From Ailanthus altissimus (lineage: Eukaryota > Streptophyta > Magnoliopsida > Sapindales > Simaroubaceae), in contig OX327703.1 of assembly GCA_946807835.1 (NCBI GenBank), positions 9,617,501 through 9,681,500 of the forward strand: a DNA stretch of 64,000 nt. The letters are read 5' to 3'. The notes under the pieces were generated by a model, which was given only the letters and a program-made list of their open reading frames with translations, did not search any database and had not been told where the DNA came from. The translations under genes were made by a program, and so were the position numbers. Of the stretch, positions 58,265 to 64,000 are shown piece by piece. Position 1 is the stretch's first letter; every line of letters begins with the position of its first letter.

Positions 58265-60242
58265 TGCTAGGATTGGTGCTTATGTGCCATCTCTGTATGT
58301 ATGAATATTTGATATTTATACAAATGTAACTTTTTATTAAATTGCTAATTACTTAATTATATAGTACTATGCTTGTTACACTACCAATATTGTATGATCA
58401 GAAGGATCTCAGATCTGGTTTAAAGAAGTTTATATTAGCGCTAAGATTTAGCATCACAGAGAATTATAATTACTAATAGTTTAGCACTACTAAAAGTTAG
58501 AAGGTTACAAGTGTCAGGGAATATCTAAGAGTTAGAGCCTTGTCTGTAACGAGACAAAGAACTGAGGATATACTAGTAATGACATAATTACAAAGAGTTA
58601 TAATTAGGTGCTAGAAAATGTCATTACGTAAGTATGTTCTCAAACATTATGTTCCTGATATATTTTCACTAATGCAGGTCTGTCGGTGGATCCCTTTTAT
58701 ATAGATTAGCATATGTTATACTTGTATAGTATAGATAATTGTTCCTAGTTAACTATAAGCTTGGATCTCGTATAAATATATAGGTAGTTAGGACTGGATA
58801 TCGAATAGGCTCACAAGGACCCTAATAGACATCCTATATAATCCATCAATGGAAGGTCCTCTCGAGTTGAGTAGTATATGTGATCCTTTGACTTGAGTGG
58901 CACAGTGGGCTTGTAAGTGATCCACTATACTTTTGTTCCACGCATGTTAGAGACCTTTCATGGTCTGACTGCTGGGTGTCACTAAATATGGTTCGATGCT
59001 TATGGAGTATGGTATGCGTAAATATAGGATCTGCTAGCTCACATAGGGTGTAGTATATTCAGATACTCTGAGATTGTATCTTAAAAACTCTTATAGCCAT
59101 AAGTATTAACCCAAGAAAGGAGTTTTCCACAAGGTTGAACAAAGGTGTTCATTAAGATACGAATCTGGAGATCGGTTATGGCGAGCACATGGGGATTTGA
59201 CTGTGCTGATCTATGTCCCCACACATCTAGGATATAGATGACAGAAGGACTATACATATACGCTATGATCTCAACTTGTATAGTCAATGCACAGATTTGT
59301 AATATTCGTGACGTGTGTGTAGGGCATTAAATACGAACTTATGGAATAACTCTATCTAACAAATCATGATAGACCTAAAAAGTCTTGTAATATGAAGTGT
59401 ACTCGTTGTACACTGGGGCAGCGTACCAGATTGAATTGTTCAATCTAGTAATATCCAGCATCACCACGGATGCGTGTCTATATTTAAGCGTTAAATACAT
59501 TAATTAATTAACAACTATTGTTAACTAGTGGTATTTGGACACGTGATGCATAGTGGGCCTTTTGTTAAGTTTACGCAAGTGGGTGGTATGGTAGAACCCA
59601 CTAAGGGTACACTTGGTAACCATGTAAAAATGGACAAAATACTAATTTCACATATTGATTGTTTAATAGTTAAATAATCAAGATATTTATTATTTTATAT
59701 TATATATAATATTAATATATATACTTATATAATATTAATATCTATAAATTATATTTATATATATGTGAAATTATGAATTGTAAGAGATGAATAGTTACAA
59801 TATTGTTTTCTCTTCACTATTCATCATCTCCCTCAATTAATTAACCCACTACAACAATACTGGCTATTGTTTTACTGATCAATAGTTGATCAGTGGTAAA
59901 TATATAACATAGGTTTTAGGAGTTAAACCAAGATCTGCTGGATTAAGCAACTATTTTAGCCAGTCAAGCCCCTTATTGACTACTAGAACTGCCATCAAGT
60001 TTTGCTTCAAGAGGGTTCTGATTTTGAAGAGTTCAAAAGAAACTAGTGGTGAATTTCTCAATCTCTTTATATTAACTTGATTAATATAATTTTTTTGTGT
60101 TCATTATGTTTCGTGACTTCTCGGCACTACTCGAGTGCTAATATATGTATGATTTAATATGTATGATATATATATTTGGTATAATGAACACATGGCACAT
60201 GTATACACTGTAGAACTGTAGATCCGAATCAGCACCCCTACA
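58265..60242 (+). mobile_element. Solo copia LTR (R-like, divergent), TSD TTAAC/TCAAC
   Basis: 1978 bases, TGCTAGGATTGGTGCTTATG to AGCACCCCTACA. Flanks TTAAC (58260-58264) and TCAAC (60243-60247). A hairpin with arms GATGAATAG and CTATTCATC lies at about 59787-59832, near the place where R copies have theirs. It splits RNase H. Confidence 0.8.
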
Positions 60243-60379
60243 TCAACTACCTCTACAACTAGTGACGTAGGCTTCATAATCATCGATTCGAAGGGAAAGT
60301 CCTTTACTTTTTTATTTTAACTTGATTTTCCTTGCACTGATGATATGACAAAGTATAAGGCGGTAATCATAGGCATAAA
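60243..60379 (+). pseudogene. Tat-lineage RNase H, middle segment
   Basis: TTSDVGFIIIDSKGKSFTFLF (about 60256-60320), then LDFPCTDDMTKYKAVIIGI with one stop before it. The block order fits the second (archaeal-type) RNase H known from Tat elements; that subtype is inferred. Confidence 0.8.
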
Positions 60380-61722
60380 TGATGTGATATTTCTATAACA
60401 CACAATTAAGAGCAAGTATACTCTATCGTAACAAGTAATAAAAGGACTTTTAAGTCAGATATCAAACACATAGGGATAATTTTTATTTTTTACAAAGTAC
60501 TAAAATTGTACCTTTCAAGTAATTGTTTGGAAAATCAAATCTTCAAATTGAAATAATAAAAGTGCAGAAAATAAAAGACACAACTCAAATAAAATAAGAA
60601 GATAGCAAAATATAAAAAGCTTAGGGTTAATTACTATCATTTAATATGTTTTCTAAAGATTTAATCTTTTAATATTTATATCCCTCAATTCTTATTATAG
60701 GTTAAGACACTAATGTATTCACAAGCCTCTCTCAAGGTCATGCAAGTATATCTTAATTTACTAAATACCTATATTCCTATAGTACTTGTAATAAATTAAG
60801 ATTCATTAAGAACAAGTCTTATTGACCATATATGTCAATTAGGTATATTCCTATTCTAATTCGAAACTTGCATATGCAATTGAATGGTACTCTACAATTA
60901 TGCATTAAATTATTTAGGTTTAAATACAATGATGCCTCTTTCGAGTCTATCAAAGTATTACCAATTCAATCACAATATTGATAAGATATTATGAAGTATT
61001 AAGAACAAATAATTTCAATAATAAAAAATTGAATTCAAATAAATATAATAAAGATATAACAAATAAGCTCATATATTGAGTTCAAGTAATAACCCTAGAA
61101 AATAAATTTAACATATAGTAACAAGAGAATTATGGCTGAAAAATAAAATAAAAATGATACAACCAAAAGCAAACCAACATAGATGTCAATTTGCAGTTGG
61201 TTGATATGTTGATCTCTTGCTTCCTTGAATTTTCCTTGCTTCTCTCTCTAAAATTGTTCTTCTTCAATGTGTTCTGGCTCTAAGAGCCCTAAGTAGTGTG
61301 TTCTTTGAGGTCTGAAATGAGTGACTTTTATATAGGGATTGATTGGAGTCTTGGAGTTGTATTTATTTTAAGATTAAGGAAATTACACTATTTATCGCTC
61401 CAGTAAAATACTGTTCATCACTGGGGCAAAAGTACTGTTCACTTGCACTACAGCGAGATGTCTTGGGTGCTAGAATTTTCGCTGGGGTGAAATACTGTTC
61501 ACCATTCCAAAAGCATTTACTGTAGCAATTCACTATTTATGAAATACTGTAGCAATTCACTAGAGCAATATGATGTTTTGTCTTGTTTTCCTTACATTTT
61601 CATCTCTAATTTCTCCATTGAATCCAAACCTATAAAATAATAATAAAACATATAAAAAAACCTAATATTCTTATTACTGTGGTTTAGGGAGTGAAAATAA
61701 TAGATATATTTTACACTTATCA
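60380..61722 (-). mobile_element. Solo Athila-like LTR, eroded TSD
   Basis: 1343 bases, TGATGTGATATTTCTATAA to TTACACTTATCA. Flanks ATAAA (60375-60379) and ATAGT (61723-61727) share only three bases, yet the RNase H reading resumes exactly. The cassette at about 61380-61560 uses CACTGGGGC and ATACTGTTCA words. TATA (minus) near 61326-61334. Confidence 0.78.
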
Positions 61723-62422
61723 ATAGTTACCACCTCGAGGATGGGTGCAAAAAAGATCAAACTAATTAGAGACTCAAATCTCGTAATCCAGTAGAATGAG
61801 GATAAATTCATTATTCTAGAGCTAGCCTTATTGCCATACCAAAACTATGATTCAATAACTATTAGCCAAATTCAAAGAAGCTGTAATAAAGCATTTTACG
61901 AGAATATAGAAAAAGCACGCAAATGTCTTAGCTATTTCAGAGGCAACATCGAATTTGATTGATGAGCTGGCCAAAAAAATTATAGGCCATAATAAATAAT
62001 TTGCAAGAACCCATCAAGCAAGTCTTGTAACCTCAAGAGAGAACCCTTATCTCAAGACCCTTAGAGACTATACCTTAGTCATGTGTAATCTTTACAAACG
62101 ATTCCCTAAAGGAATACTCATATGTTGTATCCATGAACAAGAAGGGAAACAGTTGTTACAAGACACCCATTAAGTTGTTTGAAGCATAGAAAATATGGCC
62201 AACCTATACAAGACATGTGAAATTATCCCATATAAAAAGCCTATGATGCATGGAAGTCTATGTTATACCAAAACAGCCACGTGGTACCGGTTACAATTAT
62301 TTTCATGGTATGCAACACATAGAAAATGCCATATTATCCCATTGATGCCCAAATATTTACAAAGCCTTCATGGCACAGTTCTCGTGCATGATGCCTTTAT
62401 GACGCTATTCCTATAGAGATGC
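61723..62422 (+). pseudogene. Tat-lineage RNase H end and integrase start
   Basis: RMGAKKIKLIRDSNLVIQ (61738-61790), then a stop, then FIILELALLPYQNYDS; these are the last RNase H blocks including the Asp of RDS. 62190-62420 carries faint integrase zinc-finger-region traces (QNSHVVPVTIIFMV-like, then CHIIPLMPKYLQ). The LTR at 62423 ends it; the rest of integrase should lie beyond that LTR, outside the window. Confidence 0.7.
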
Positions 62423-64000
62423 TGTAATATCCAATCCCTATTAGTAGTATTGGAGCCTAGATTTCGGTATAGAGCAAATAAGACACCGTAGGGTTACTCG
62501 ATTTTAACCCTATTAGAAATATTTCCTTTATAGTGCACGTGAGAGATATTAGACCTAATTTGGTAATTTCACACTCGATCGGTGTGTCGGACGACCCTAG
62601 AATATTTTTGGAATTTTTCTCTATTGGCTTAGAAAAGGAAATCCTAATTTACTACATGAATTTCCATTTAAGGGTTATGAATGGAACAAGCCTTTGTTGA
62701 GAAACATAATCCATATATTAGAGAATGGACCAATTAGAAGAAATCTCATGGATTGCCAAGTTGGAAGTTCTAGTTAGTTTTTTGAACTATTCTAACTAGA
62801 TAGTTACAAATGAACTAATTACATAATTAGTTTTTAACTAATGGCAAATTAGAAGTTTTAAGTAAGTTGAAGGGTAAAATGGTCAATTGAGGAAGCACTA
62901 TATATATGTTAGAAGTGTGTAGAATTTTCAAGTGATCAAAAAGCAAACACTTAGAGTAAAAAGGAGAGCAAATTCGGGCAAGGTGAAGAGGTGCTGCTAC
63001 AGTGAAATTTAAATTTTTTTTTCATGATTTTTCATGTGTAATCAAGCTAAAATAAGGTTATATATGAATCCTTAAGCTCAATTGAAGCCTCAATTAGTGG
63101 AAATTCAAGAAAAAGAGGTAAGAAAAGCATTGTTTTATGAGTTTGATAAGTGAACTTTCAAGAATGCTCCAATTGACATTCTTATGTGTATTCTTGGCTT
63201 AGATTGAGTTGAATTCTAGTTTTGAGCTTGAAGGAGTCATCAATTTGAAGAAATTGGCAAGGTGAGAATTAGGGTTTTGGTGATTTTGTTGTAGAGATTT
63301 CAATTGGTTGTAATTAGGGCTTTAGAATGAAATTGGCATGATTTTGTTGTAATTGGAACAAGAAATTGAGAAAATGAATGTGTTGGAACCTAGGGTGAAA
63401 TTCTGCCACTTTAAGAAAGTTAGGAATTGAGTGGTGTTTTGATTGAATTGTTGTGTGTAAATGGTACATATTGTAAATTGAATGTATATAGTTGATGGAA
63501 AAACTAAAAATGAAGAAAATGGGACATAATTGTCCATGTTGGAAAGGTGAAGGGCAATTATGTCCAACCAAGTTATAAGGTGTTCAATAATTTTCAGGGC
63601 GCCGGATGGTGAGTTAGTTTCGATTATGGCTCCGTAACTAAAATTGGGAAGTAGTATGCATCCGGGCTTTGTATTCCGATTAGAGCGTTTAGTAGTTAAA
63701 TGAGATCCTAGCATTCGATTTAGTTCTAAATGTCATTTGTGGCGCGTAGGTGAAGATAACCGAGAGCGTTAACGGGAGCAGAAATCGGGAGCGAAATTGA
63801 GTGCGGAGCGGTAGCGAGTGGAAATCTGCCATTTCTTTTACTTTGCGTTTATTATGTTTTCGCATAATGAATATGCATGTTTTATGAGCTTTCGATGCAT
63901 AACCATGATTTATGATCTTGATACATATTCATAGACATGCCTTTACATGTTCAAATCGAGAAACAGTTTTAAAATTTCTGCATTCGTTTTTAAGGCCATT
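62423..64000 (+). mobile_element. Gypsy LTR, second copy of the 10956 element, runs off the window
   Basis: TGTAATATCC start, collinear with 10956-12530. Seven differences over the first 215 or so bases by hand count. The preceding five bases are GATGC. It should end about 1.1 kb past the window edge if full length. Open frames at 63314-63714 are LTR noise with close counterparts at 11858-12061. Confidence 0.88.

Noticed and set aside
63314..63714. 85- and 130-codon frames on the minus strand
   Set aside because: Inside the gypsy LTR; the collinear region at 11858-12270 has only a shorter frame, so not conserved as protein.
1..64000. tRNA or rRNA genes
   Set aside because: Apart from primer-site complements of tRNA-Met and tRNA-Asp, no cloverleaf or rRNA sequence was noticed.

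Overview
This window is plant nuclear DNA, very probably from a eudicot, in a transposon-dense and probably heterochromatic block. Three things point there: AT-rich sequence, many plant-type LTR retrotransposon lineages (Ty1/copia, and Ty3/gypsy of Tat, Athila-like and chromovirus type), and a plant MULE DNA-transposon gene at the left edge. I cannot name the species. I see no convincing intact host gene, tRNA, rRNA or CRISPR array. Most short open frames in the window are chance frames inside LTRs or scraps of decayed pol genes.

Layout, left to right. 1-807 (minus): the open N-terminal part of a MuDR/MULE transposase gene, running off the window; two local tandem repeats lie upstream of it. 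About 1890-16744: one old minus-strand Ty1/copia element (called S here) with both LTRs. It is blown apart by a solo copia LTR in its integrase (4712-6872), a solo gypsy LTR (10956-13638) and another copia LTR (13658-16241), the last two in its right LTR. 16745-19090: low-repeat DNA with a possible host-exon scrap. 19091-22733: a plus-strand copia with an integrase deletion, followed by an LTR of another type with a tRNA-Met primer site. 22734-29526: a long decayed plus-strand copia (R) with its 3' LTR. 29527-33676: the 3' part of an Athila-like gypsy with an accessory ORF, polypurine tract and 3' LTR. 33677-38704: fragments, with stretches I cannot assign. 38705-41641: the 5' LTR of a minus-strand Athila-like element split by a solo LTR. 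41642-52346: copia pieces with two nested solo LTRs. 52347-62422: one dead Tat-lineage gypsy (gag, protease, RT, RNase H, integrase in order) cut by four solo LTRs. 62423-64000: the start of a second copy of the gypsy LTR seen at 10956.

The window holds ten complete solo LTRs, about 18.3 kb, and no intact retrotransposon. Five have exact 5-bp target-site duplications (TAAAA, CCAGT, AGCAC, CAGTG, CAATG) and three more match at 4 of 5 bases. So insertion followed by LTR-LTR recombination has shaped the region, and the nesting gives a relative chronology.

The most unusual signals are noncoding. (1) A 20-nt motif recurs four times in the copia leader with spacing of exactly 92, 77 and 104 bases in two copies; part of that spacing is kept in a third. 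(2) A 14-nt self-complementary block in the same leader stays self-complementary in four diverged copies. (3) A 9-bp hairpin in the R LTR has two compensated base-pair changes between copies. (4) GC-rich hypervariable cassettes sit just upstream of the TATA box in the Athila-like LTRs, and similar ones sit in the copia leaders.

Homologies were judged by eye from translations and repeat-to-repeat comparison; no search was run.
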